From positions 1-13,941 of the forward strand of contig NZ_JASLDS010000036.1 in assembly GCF_030151385.1 (NCBI RefSeq): a stretch of 13,941 nucleotides of DNA, in the 5' to 3' direction. Below, piece by piece: positions 1-7,513 of the stretch. The stretch is from Soonwooa sp. (lineage in GTDB: Bacteria > Bacteroidota > Bacteroidia > Flavobacteriales > Weeksellaceae). How positions within the stretch are numbered: the stretch's first letter is position 1; every line of letters starts with the position of its first letter. The notes below the pieces were generated by a model that did not search any database, was not told the origin of the DNA, and worked only from the letters and a program-made list of their open reading frames with translations. The position numbers and the translations under genes are program-made.

Positions 1-13
1 GGACGATGCCCGT
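1..13 (-). tRNA. tRNA 5' end, cut by window edge, probably tRNA-Trp
   Basis: Read on the minus strand the first 13 bases are ACGGGCATCGTCC. This fits the start of a tRNA: a seven-base acceptor strand (ACGGGCA), two linker bases (TC) and the first D-stem strand (GTCC). The rest, including the anticodon, lies outside the window. Tryptophan is inferred because tRNA-Trp commonly follows tuf and precedes secE-nusG in Bacteroidota, and because the start resembles that family from memory. It begins 10 bases after the tuf terminator hairpin. Confidence 0.6.
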
Positions 14-23
14 AGATAATATA

Positions 24-56
24 AAAGCTTCCGAGAAGTTTCCTTCCGGAAGCTTT
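24..56 (-). terminator. tuf terminator hairpin
   Basis: A 10-bp stem pairs AAAGCTTCCG (24-33) with CGGAAGCTTT (47-56). After a bulged A at 34 it continues with four more pairs (35-38 with 43-46) around a TTTC loop. On the minus strand it starts 18 bases after the tuf stop codon and is followed by a modest T-rich stretch. The plus-strand side is also T-rich. It sits just before the tRNA at 1-13, so it may also act as a processing site or partial terminator. Confidence 0.75.
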
Positions 57-74
57 ATTTATTTTTATCGATGA

Positions 75-1262
75 TTAGTCGATGATTTCAGTAACCTGAC
101 CAGAACCTACTGTTCTACCTCCTTCTCTGATCGCAAATCTAAGACCTACGTTAAGAGCGATTGGCTGAAGCAATTCTACAGTGATGGTCAAGTTGTCACC
201 TGGCATTACCATTTCTACACCTTCTGGCAAGAAGATTTCACCAGTTACGTCAGTAGTTCTTACATAGAACTGTGGACGGTATTTGTTGTGGAATGGAGTG
301 TGGCGACCACCTTCTTCTTTAGAAAGGATATAAACCTCTGCTTTGAATTTTTTATGTGGTGTTACTGAATCTTTCTTAGCGATTACCATACCTCTCTTGA
401 TGTCAGTTTTTTCAATACCTCTCAACAATAGACCTACGTTATCACCAGCTTCACCTCTATCTAGGATCTTTCTGAACATCTCAACCCCTGTAATAGTAGA
501 AGTCAATTTTTCATCACCCATACCAACGATATCAACTGGATCACCAGTATTGATAACACCAGCCTCGATTCTACCAGTTGCTACAGTACCTCTACCTGTA
601 ATAGAGAATACGTCTTCGATTGGCATCAAGAATGGCTTATCTTGATCTCTTTGTGGTTGCTCGATCCAAGTATCAACAGCATCCATTAATTCATCTACAG
701 TTGCAACCCATTTTGGCTCACCGTTAAGTGCACCTAGAGCAGAACCTTGGATAACTGGAGAGTTATCACCATCATATTCGTAAGTAGACAATAAGTCTCT
801 TAATTCTAATTCAACAAGCTCTAAAAGCTCAGCATCGTCAACCATGTCAACTTTGTTCATGAATACCACGATTCTAGGAACGTTAACCTGACGACAAAGA
901 AGGATATGCTCTCTAGTTTGAGGCATTGGACCATCTGTTGCAGCACATACTAAGATTGCTCCATCCATTTGAGCAGCACCAGTTACCATGTTCTTAACAT
1001 AATCAGCGTGACCTGGACAGTCAACGTGAGCATAGTGACGGTTTTCAGTTTCGTATTCAATGTGTGAAGTATTGATAGTAATACCTCTTTCTTTTTCTTC
1101 TGGTGCAGAGTCAATCGCAGAGAAATCTCTTTTCTCAGCAAGACCTTTATCAGCTAATACTTTACTGATCGCAGCAGTTAAAGTAGTTTTACCATGGTCA
1201 ACGTGACCAATAGTACCAATGTTCAAGTGGGGTTTGTTACGATTAAACGTTTCCTTTGCCAT
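75..1262 (-). CDS. tuf: Translation elongation factor Tu
   Basis: EF-Tu is the cytoplasmic GTPase that carries aminoacyl-tRNA to the ribosomal A site. The 395-residue protein is full length. It shows the P-loop GHVDHGKT (19-26), the switch I stretch RGITI with the effector Thr62, the DCPGH motif (81-85) and the NKVD guanine-specificity motif (136-139), followed by the two beta-barrel domains; it ends EIID. The start MAKETFNRNKPHLNIG is the usual flavobacterial N-terminus. A flavobacterial promoter lies about 45 bases upstream and a hairpin terminator directly downstream, so it can be transcribed alone. The tRNA after it suggests the usual tuf - tRNA-Trp - secE - nusG order. Nothing in the sequence looks degraded; identification is essentially certain. 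Confidence 0.98.
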   Translation of the reverse strand: MAKETFNRNKPHLNIGTIGHVDHGKTTLTAAISKVLADKGLAEKRDFSAIDSAPEEKERGITINTSHIEYETENRHYAHVDCPGHADYVKNMVTGAAQMDGAILVCAATDGPMPQTREHILLCRQVNVPRIVVFMNKVDMVDDAELLELVELELRDLLSTYEYDGDNSPVIQGSALGALNGEPKWVATVDELMDAVDTWIEQPQRDQDKPFLMPIEDVFSITGRGTVATGRIEAGVINTGDPVDIVGMGDEKLTSTITGVEMFRKILDRGEAGDNVGLLLRGIEKTDIKRGMVIAKKDSVTPHKKFKAEVYILSKEEGGRHTPFHNKYRPQFYVRTTDVTGEIFLPEGVEMVMPGDNLTITVELLQPIALNVGLRFAIREGGRTVGSGQVTEIID

Positions 1263-1304
1263 GACTTTAATATTTAATTATTTACAATTCAATTTTTAGG
1301 TGTG

Positions 1305-1333
1305 CAAATATAGTGATTTTTTTAATACCAAAA
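1305..1333 (-). promoter_or_regulatory. tuf promoter, flavobacterial type
   Basis: On the minus strand TATATTTG (1312-1305) matches the Bacteroidota -7 consensus TAnnTTTG exactly and is followed by CAC. A TTTTG element (1333-1329) lies 16 bases upstream, slightly closer than the usual 19-21. The predicted RNA start is near 1298, giving a leader of roughly 36 bases before the tuf ATG. No Shine-Dalgarno sequence is visible, as expected in this phylum. Confidence 0.6.
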
Positions 1334-1393
1334 TATTTTTTGATATTTTTTTTAAAAATTCACCAACATTAAGACCTATTTATTTTTCAGATG

Positions 1394-1424
1394 CAAATTT
1401 ACAAAAAAAATTCACTTTCGAAAA
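1394..1424 (-). promoter_or_regulatory. possible second upstream tuf promoter
   Basis: TAAATTTG (minus strand, 1401-1394) matches TAnnTTTG and is followed by CATC. The -33 element is poor: TTTTCG (1424-1419), 17 bases upstream. A tandem promoter for tuf is plausible but the match is partial. Confidence 0.3.
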
Positions 1425-1797
1425 CTTATTATTAATTACTTCGCATTTATTCGAAAGATTAAGCTTTTTTTAAGTTTAAGTTTAACCTAAAACGACAAAT
1501 AAGAAATCATTTATAATCCCATTATCGTGCTCTAATAAAGGTTTTCGACAATATTACTTCTTTCTTTCAAAATAATTGATTTAAAATTAAAACTAAAACC
1601 ACGGTTATCAAACAAAAGAATAACCTAGCCTATTACGAAATAAAAGGAATTCAAAAACCGTAGAAAGTCTAGAAAACTTAAAAAAGCCAACTTCAAAACA
1701 AGCTTAACTAAACTTAAAATAGATTCGTAGTTAAATCAATTTAACACTAAATAAATTCTTGACTTAAATAAATTCCAGAAAGCTTCTGTATTTAATT
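1425..1797. other. AT-rich non-coding stretch upstream of tuf
   Basis: About 370 bases with no credible gene on either strand and no tRNA-like sequence. It is very AT-rich with many short CTTAA/TTAAG words (for example 1677, 1703, 1713 and 1763), which may be composition alone. A weak hairpin (CAGAA 1776-1780 with TTCTG 1784-1788) lies just beyond the efflux terminator. It probably marks the junction between the accessory efflux block and the tuf transcription unit. Confidence 0.5.
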
Positions 1798-1837
1798 TAA
1801 AAAAAATGCCCCAGAATTAAAATAACTCTGAGACATT
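1798..1837 (-). terminator. Terminator of the efflux operon
   Basis: On the minus strand an 11-bp stem (1837-1827 with 1815-1805) pairs AATGTCTCAGA with TCTGGGGCATT, including two G-U pairs, and is followed by eight T's (1806-1799). On the plus strand those two positions would be C-A mismatches, so the hairpin is built for minus-strand RNA. It lies 26 bases after the stop codon of the RND pump gene. Confidence 0.85.
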
Positions 1838-1863
1838 CGCTATAAAGAGAGAAATGAAATTTT

Positions 1864-4800
1864 TTACTCGGTTATTGCTTCTTCTTCCTTTTTACGGTTA
1901 AAATACCAGAAGAAAATTGGAGAAACAACCAATGTAACAATCGTAGAGGTCATAAGTCCTCCAATAATTACAATTGCTAATGGCTTTTGCGATTCTGATC
2001 CAATTCCAGTTGAAATCGCAGCAGGAAATAAACCAATAATCGCAATTAAAGCTGTCATAATAACAGGTCTTGTTCTGGCATGGACACCATCGATAAGTGA
2101 TTGCGCCAAGGATTTACCCATCTGTAGATTCTTATGAAACTCAGAATTTAGGATAACACCATTCTGAATACAGATTCCGAAAAGAGCAATAAAACCTACT
2201 CCGGCAGAGATACCAAAATTCATATGTGTTGCGAATAATGCCAAAATACCACCGACAAGTGCAAAAGGAACATTTGCTAAAACCAGCAACGAATCTTTAA
2301 TCGTTCCAAACATGATGAATAAAAGAATGAAAATCCCAGCAATACTCATTGGTACAACTTGCGCCAATCTTTTACTTGCACGTTGTTGGTTTTCGAACTC
2401 CCCTGTCCACACATCGCTGTAACCTTCTGGAAGTTCAACTTTTTGATGGAATTCTTTTTGAGCATCCGAAATCGTACTTCCCAAATCGCGATCACGCACC
2501 GAAAACTTGATACCGATATAACGTTTCATCTCATCACGGTAAACGAAAGCTGCACCAGTCTTCATCCCAATCGTGGAAATCTGACGCAACGGCACTTTTG
2601 AAGTCCCATCCGTTGTTGGCACCATTAGATTCCCGATGTCATCCATATCTTTACGATAATCTTTGTCATATCGAACTCTGACATCAAACTTCATATCACC
2701 TTCATACAACTCCGTCCCTACAACACCTCCAACTGCCATTTGCAAACTCGCTTGCGCATCGGACTCTTGGACGCCAAACATTGCCATTTTATTTCTGTCA
2801 AGGATAACATTAACCTCTGGCTGACCCACATTTTTAAGAATACCAACATCGGCAACACCATCTACATCTTTAATAGAATTAAGCGCCTGTTCTGCAAGTT
2901 TATCCAATCTATTAAGATCTGGTCCATAGATTTTAATAGCATTATTTGCCTTAATACCAGCGGCAGCTTCGGCAACGTTATCGGAAATAGGCTGCGCATA
3001 ATTGTACAAAATACCTTGATGCGTTTTTAATTTCTTATCAACATCTTGGATAATGTCGTCCATACTGCGGTGCCATTCGTCTTTTGGTTTTAGATCAACT
3101 TGAAACTGAATAAAGTTAAATCCATTCGGGTCTGTACCGTCATTAGTACGTCCCTCCATAAAAACCACATGTCGAACCTCTGGAAATGATCGAATATCTT
3201 TTGACAAAACTTCCGCCATTTGCACACTGTATTCCTGCGAGCTACTCATTGGTAAATTTGCTGTCACCCACAAAGAGCCCTCATTTAATTGTGGTAAAAA
3301 CTCGGTTCCCATAAATTTGAACGAAATCAAAGTTGTCACCAAAATTGCCAAACTTATAATTGTTGTCAGCTTCTTGTTTTGGAATGTCCACTTAAGAGCG
3401 CGTTGTACAAGGCTGTTCCAAAATTCCACAAAAGGATTTCGCTTTTCGACGATATTCTTTTTTAATAACAAATGACACATCACTGGCACCAAAGTCAAAG
3501 TAAATATCAAAGACCCTAGCAAGGCAAATCCAAATGTATAAGCCAAAGGACTAAACATCTTCCCTTCAACCTTCTGAAAAGAGAAAATAGGAATCAGCGC
3601 CATGATGATGATTAATTGGGCAAAGAAAATATTCTTTCCTATCTCAGAAGCTGTTCCTTTGATCCATCCACCTTTGGAAGCTTTGTTAAAGCGCTCCATT
3701 CCCATCTTCATTGCCCTATGATCCAGCATAACGAATATTCCCTCGACCATGACGACGGCACCATCGATAATAATTCCAAAATCGATTGCACCTAATGATA
3801 ATAGATTCGCTTCGAGGCCTTTTAACTTAAGACATAAGAACGCAAACAATAAAGAAAGTGGGATAATAATCGACACAATAACCGTTGTACGCCAGTTGGC
3901 CATGAAAATAATAACCATAACAGTTACCAGCACAATTCCTTCTACAAGGTTATGCGAAATGGTATGTGTACAATAATCGATTAGATTTTGACGGTCGTAG
4001 ATACACTGGATTTCTACACCTTTAGGTAATATTTTTTTATTAAGTTCGTCGACTTTTGCTTTCAGACGTCCTAGTACTTCTGTAGGGTTCTCACCTTTTC
4101 GCATCACAACGATCCCAACAACAACATCGTTATTAACATCATCATAACCAGCTTGCCCAAAACGAGGAAGTCCTCCGATGCTGACATTAGCAACATTCTT
4201 TACCAAAACTGGATTTCCGTTAAAAGTCGTGATAATAATATTTTCGATATCCGAAACAGAATTAAGCAAGCCCAAACCTCTTACCACAAATGCTTGGTTA
4301 TTCTTCTCGATGATGTCCCCTCCAACATTCACGTTACTACCATTAACTGCTTGGTAAACCTGAGCCGAAGTAATGCCATATTTTTCTAGTGAACGAGGAT
4401 CGAGGTTAACATTGTAAGCTTTGGTAACGCCACCAAAAGTATTGATATCTGCAACGCCAGGCACGCCTCGAAGGTTACGATCGATAACCCAATTCTGCAA
4501 AGTTTGCAAATCTCGCGAGTTATGATCTTTACTTTTTATGATATAACGGTAAATCTCTCCCGTTGGTCCATAAGGTGGTTGTACATCAGGATCAACACCA
4601 TCAGGAAGACTAACACTTCGCAATAGGTTATTAACCTGATTTCTCGCAAAAGGATCATCAACATCGTCATCAAAAATGATTTTAACAACTGAAAGTCCAA
4701 ACATTGTTTGGCTTCGTACATTCAGTTTTTTCTGAAGCGGTTGCATTGCAATTTCAATTGGCGTCGTTACCAATCTCTCGACTTCCTCAGCGCTTCGTCC

Positions 4801-4974
4801 AGGCCATTGAGAAATAATGGTAATCTGCGTATTGGTAACATCTGGAAAAGCATCAATCGCCATGGACTGATATGAGAAGAAACCTCCCAAAGTCAAAACT
4901 CCAACTAAGAAAAACGTAAAAACCTTATTCTTAAGAGAGAAGCCTATAATATTTTTTATGATTTTATTCATCAC
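1864..4974 (-). CDS. Heavy-metal-type RND efflux pump, CzcA/CusA family
   Basis: This is the inner-membrane proton antiporter of a tripartite efflux system. The 1036-residue length is typical of heavy-metal RND pumps. The N-terminus has a first membrane helix (about 15-36) followed by the family stretch DAFPDVTNTQ (41-50). TM4 carries D398-F-G, D404-G-A-V-V and E411, spaced as the proton-relay D/D/E of CzcA-type pumps; CusA-type copper/silver pumps differ in this helix. That favours divalent cations (Zn, Co, Ni, Cd), an inference from family knowledge. Two helix blocks (about 340-560 and 870-1030) flank the periplasmic porter domains, and the C-terminus is a short charged tail (KKEEEAITE). 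It is the last gene of the operon, 42 bases after the adaptor, and is followed by a terminator. A start one codon later (second Met) is equally possible. Confidence 0.93.
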   Translation of the reverse strand: MMNKIIKNIIGFSLKNKVFTFFLVGVLTLGGFFSYQSMAIDAFPDVTNTQITIISQWPGRSAEEVERLVTTPIEIAMQPLQKKLNVRSQTMFGLSVVKIIFDDDVDDPFARNQVNNLLRSVSLPDGVDPDVQPPYGPTGEIYRYIIKSKDHNSRDLQTLQNWVIDRNLRGVPGVADINTFGGVTKAYNVNLDPRSLEKYGITSAQVYQAVNGSNVNVGGDIIEKNNQAFVVRGLGLLNSVSDIENIIITTFNGNPVLVKNVANVSIGGLPRFGQAGYDDVNNDVVVGIVVMRKGENPTEVLGRLKAKVDELNKKILPKGVEIQCIYDRQNLIDYCTHTISHNLVEGIVLVTVMVIIFMANWRTTVIVSIIIPLSLLFAFLCLKLKGLEANLLSLGAIDFGIIIDGAVVMVEGIFVMLDHRAMKMGMERFNKASKGGWIKGTASEIGKNIFFAQLIIIMALIPIFSFQKVEGKMFSPLAYTFGFALLGSLIFTLTLVPVMCHLLLKKNIVEKRNPFVEFWNSLVQRALKWTFQNKKLTTIISLAILVTTLISFKFMGTEFLPQLNEGSLWVTANLPMSSSQEYSVQMAEVLSKDIRSFPEVRHVVFMEGRTNDGTDPNGFNFIQFQVDLKPKDEWHRSMDDIIQDVDKKLKTHQGILYNYAQPISDNVAEAAAGIKANNAIKIYGPDLNRLDKLAEQALNSIKDVDGVADVGILKNVGQPEVNVILDRNKMAMFGVQESDAQASLQMAVGGVVGTELYEGDMKFDVRVRYDKDYRKDMDDIGNLMVPTTDGTSKVPLRQISTIGMKTGAAFVYRDEMKRYIGIKFSVRDRDLGSTISDAQKEFHQKVELPEGYSDVWTGEFENQQRASKRLAQVVPMSIAGIFILLFIMFGTIKDSLLVLANVPFALVGGILALFATHMNFGISAGVGFIALFGICIQNGVILNSEFHKNLQMGKSLAQSLIDGVHARTRPVIMTALIAIIGLFPAAISTGIGSESQKPLAIVIIGGLMTSTIVTLVVSPIFFWYFNRKKEEEAITE

Positions 4975-5016
4975 TTTAATTATTAATAGTTGTGGAATAC
5001 ATGGACTAACAACCTA

Positions 5017-6102
5017 TTAATTGTTCATCGATTGATAGATTAACAACTGGTTGGTAGCCACAACTTTTTCACCATCCATAAGACCATCTTCAACATAAGT
5101 TGTATCACCACTTTGCTTCAGAATTCTTATTTCTCTGATTTTAACATCTGATCTCGATTTGTATACAACTACAAAATATCTGTTATTATCAAAAATCACA
5201 GACTTTGATGGAATTGCAATTGAGGTTTTATCAAGTGTATTTTCCACTTTGATAGTCGCCTTACTTTCGGGTACCAACAATCCTTCTGTGTTATCTAGCA
5301 CCACACGCGCCTGCATCGAGTTGGTTTGTGGATCAATAATTTTAAAAATCTTATCAATCTTACCGTAGAATAATTTGTCAGGATAAGACAATGTCGAAAC
5401 TTCAGCCTTCATCCCAAGACTAATTTTATCAATATCAGATTCGTTGATATTCATAATCGCCCAAACATCTTTTGTATTGGCAACATCAAAAATATTATCT
5501 GTTCTGTCACTACGAAGCTGCATATCTTTATTAATATTCTTTTGCACGACATAACCATTGATAGGTGCCACCACCGAATAGATGTTTCCGTTTCTCACAT
5601 TATAAACCTGACTTACCGCTTGTGCTCTTCGTAGATTATCTTCCGCTTTGTTCATTTCGCTTCTTGCTGTCAAGACATCACTATTTGTATTTAGTTTTCC
5701 CTCATACATTTCTTGGGCAACGCGCAAGTTATTCTTAGCAACTGCAAGATCATTTCGCGCATCATTAAGATCTTTTTGAAAACCTGCAACTTCGGTACTT
5801 CGGATGGTTGCCAAAACTTGCCCTTTGTGTACATAATCTCCCAGCTCCGCATTCACGGTTAATACATTTCCGCCTACCAAAGGATAGATATCGATATAAC
5901 TATTTTTGTCCGCAGAGATTTTTCCAAAGAAGCTCATTTGATCTTTGATGTACTCTTTACGAGCTTCGGCAAAAGTTGTTGATTTTAACATCTCATTGCT
6001 AATTTCATAACCTTTTGTCACGACTTCTTGTTTCTTAGGCGCTTCTTTACTACAAGCAACAAGAGCCATAGCTGTCATTATATATAAAATTGTCGTTTTC
6101 AT
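5017..6102 (-). CDS. RND efflux periplasmic adaptor lipoprotein (CzcB/CusB-like)
   Basis: This is the membrane-fusion protein that links the inner-membrane pump to the outer-membrane channel. The 361 residues start with a lipoprotein signal (MKTTILYIMTAMALVAC), with Cys17 in a lipobox-like LVAC, so it is probably lipid-anchored. Then come a lipoyl-like hybrid domain (about 67-100, with VGGNV and GDYVHKGQVL), an alpha-helical hairpin rich in A, N, K and E (about 105-165), the second lipoyl half (VVAPINGYVV), beta-barrel and membrane-proximal domains. The mature protein has a single His and no His-rich N-terminal segment as in some CzcB proteins, so metal chaperoning is not evident. It starts one base after the stop of the outer-membrane factor gene, indicating translational coupling. 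Confidence 0.92.
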   Translation of the reverse strand: MKTTILYIMTAMALVACSKEAPKKQEVVTKGYEISNEMLKSTTFAEARKEYIKDQMSFFGKISADKNSYIDIYPLVGGNVLTVNAELGDYVHKGQVLATIRSTEVAGFQKDLNDARNDLAVAKNNLRVAQEMYEGKLNTNSDVLTARSEMNKAEDNLRRAQAVSQVYNVRNGNIYSVVAPINGYVVQKNINKDMQLRSDRTDNIFDVANTKDVWAIMNINESDIDKISLGMKAEVSTLSYPDKLFYGKIDKIFKIIDPQTNSMQARVVLDNTEGLLVPESKATIKVENTLDKTSIAIPSKSVIFDNNRYFVVVYKSRSDVKIREIRILKQSGDTTYVEDGLMDGEKVVATNQLLIYQSMNN

Positions 6103-6103
6103 G

Positions 6104-7345
6104 TTAATAGAAAATTTTAGTTTGAGTTATATGGTTGATTTCTTCTGCCGAAATCATAATTTGTTTTTTCATCTCCAAAATACGCAACACCGTTTCCTTG
6201 TAGCTATCTGTAAAATCCGTGAACTCTATTAAGCTAATATTGCCTTTTCTAAAGTTGCTCAGAATACCTTGATATACCGTTTCTAAATCAGCAGCATCTT
6301 GGGGTTCGATTTTATAATAAAGGTCATATTGATTTTGCCAAGTCTGATAAGCTGCGTCAATTTGCGTTATAAGACCTTGCTTCTTCATATCCACCGTTTT
6401 TTCATTTTGTTGAATCTGGTATTCGGCTTTCTTTACATTACCATTATTTTGCTTCCATAATGGAATAGGAATCCCCACTGAAAAATTAATTTCGTTTTGG
6501 AAGATACCTCCGTTTTGATTCCATCCCGCGCCAACCGTCAAATCTGGAATATTCAAAGATTTTTGCCATTTTAGCATCGACTTAGCATTGTCAATCCCTT
6601 TAACCGCTCCCAAATAATCTGCATTATTTTCTAAAGCCGAATTTTTGATTTCATCTAAATTAATTGAGGGTTGCATTTTCATAAGTTGATCCGCTTCTGT
6701 CTCCGAGTAATCGGCAACAATAGGATCATCAACACCTGTGAAAACTTTAAGCGCTTGTTGTTGTTGTAGAATATTGTTGAGGATATCATTCTTATCATTG
6801 CTAAGACCAATAACCACAGCTTGCAGTCGCACTTCATCTTTCAGAGAGATATTTCCCTTTTTCGTTTGGACTTTGTAGGCTTTTAGCAAGTCTGCCATAT
6901 AATCCAATTGAGTCTGCACGCTTTTCTGCTTTTTTTGTTCAAAATATAAAGCATAATAAGTTTCTTTCATTTGGGATTTAAGATCAGCCAACAACTGGTT
7001 GAATTGTAACTGACTTAACTCTTTATTGGATTTTGCAAAATCAACTTCATTTTTCTTTTTGCCACCCAAGTATATCAGCTGTTGGATAGTGGCATTTTTC
7101 GATTGTCCAACATGCATAAATTGTTTGTTTTGGGGATCATAAGCATTAGCACCAAAACTTGCCTGTGGCAAATCCCAAATCTTAGCTTGCATAATATCGG
7201 CATCCGCCATATTGATATTATATTGTTGAGCTAGCAATTGCAAATTGTTCGCGCGGAATGCTGCTTCACATTCTTCCAATGTCATTTTTTGCTGCGCTCC
7301 CAACATCGAACCGACCACCAAAAACAAATATTTAACATTTCTCAT
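6104..7345 (-). CDS. TolC-family outer membrane efflux protein (CzcC/CusC-like)
   Basis: This is the outer-membrane channel of the tripartite pump and the first gene of the efflux operon. From Met at 7345 it has 413 residues and begins MRNVKYLFLVVGSMLGAQQ, a good signal peptide with cleavage probably before QQ. Two repeated outer-membrane efflux domains of long amphipathic helices follow; the second half includes GIPIPLWKQNNGNVKKAEYQ, typical of CzcC-type proteins. An upstream in-frame ATG at 7375 would add ten residues (MLLFCVKYCE) and has an AAGGAGG sequence 11 bases before it. The shorter start is preferred because it gives a canonical signal peptide, but the longer one cannot be excluded. 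No lipobox Cys is seen, unlike CusC. Confidence 0.9.
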   Translation of the reverse strand: MRNVKYLFLVVGSMLGAQQKMTLEECEAAFRANNLQLLAQQYNINMADADIMQAKIWDLPQASFGANAYDPQNKQFMHVGQSKNATIQQLIYLGGKKKNEVDFAKSNKELSQLQFNQLLADLKSQMKETYYALYFEQKKQKSVQTQLDYMADLLKAYKVQTKKGNISLKDEVRLQAVVIGLSNDKNDILNNILQQQQALKVFTGVDDPIVADYSETEADQLMKMQPSINLDEIKNSALENNADYLGAVKGIDNAKSMLKWQKSLNIPDLTVGAGWNQNGGIFQNEINFSVGIPIPLWKQNNGNVKKAEYQIQQNEKTVDMKKQGLITQIDAAYQTWQNQYDLYYKIEPQDAADLETVYQGILSNFRKGNISLIEFTDFTDSYKETVLRILEMKKQIMISAEEINHITQTKIFY

Positions 7346-7375
7346 CTCACAATATTTTACGCAAAAAAGCAGCAT

Positions 7376-7419
7376 TTAACTTAAATCCTCCTTAAAATGG
7401 ACTTAAAATATGATTAAAT
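7376..7419 (-). promoter_or_regulatory. Four tandem 11-bp repeats, likely response-regulator operator
   Basis: On the minus strand four consecutive 11-mers read ATTTAATCATA, TTTTAAGTCCA, TTTTAAGGAGG and ATTTAAGTTAA. All share (A/T)TTTAA(G/T) in the same phase. OmpR/PhoB-class regulators bind direct repeats about one helical turn apart, and an OmpR-class regulator is encoded next to this operon. The array lies directly before the first efflux gene. No clear TAnnTTTG promoter is visible here, so whether it activates or blocks transcription is open. That it is the regulator's site is inference. Confidence 0.55.
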
Positions 7420-7432
7420 TATTACAGAGCGC

Positions 7433-7452
7433 AACCTACAACAAGCTACAAC
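7433..7452 (-). repeat. Tandem 10-bp direct repeat upstream of efflux operon
   Basis: The minus strand reads GTTGTAGCTT then GTTGTAGGTT, two adjacent 10-mers identical at nine positions. It lies 13 bases upstream of the 11-bp repeat array, between the kinase and efflux genes. It could be a second protein-binding site or part of a promoter; nothing proves either. Confidence 0.4.
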
Positions 7453-7513
7453 TCATTGCAAATCAAAATATTAATAAACAAAAAAAGAGGTTTAGGAAAA
7501 TAAATATTAAAAA

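Noticed and set aside
343..645. Plus-strand open frame of 100 codons
   Set aside because: It is wholly antisense to the highly conserved tuf gene.
1677..1770. Scattered CTTAA words as a second copy of the 11-bp operator
   Set aside because: The spacings (14, 12 and 10 bases, then irregular) are not in phase and the region is so AT-rich that such words are expected by chance.
1264..1797. Attachment-site duplication of a tRNA 3' end marking an integrated element
   Set aside because: I found no copy of the tRNA-Thr(GGT) 3' segment near the tuf side, and no integrase gene in the block.
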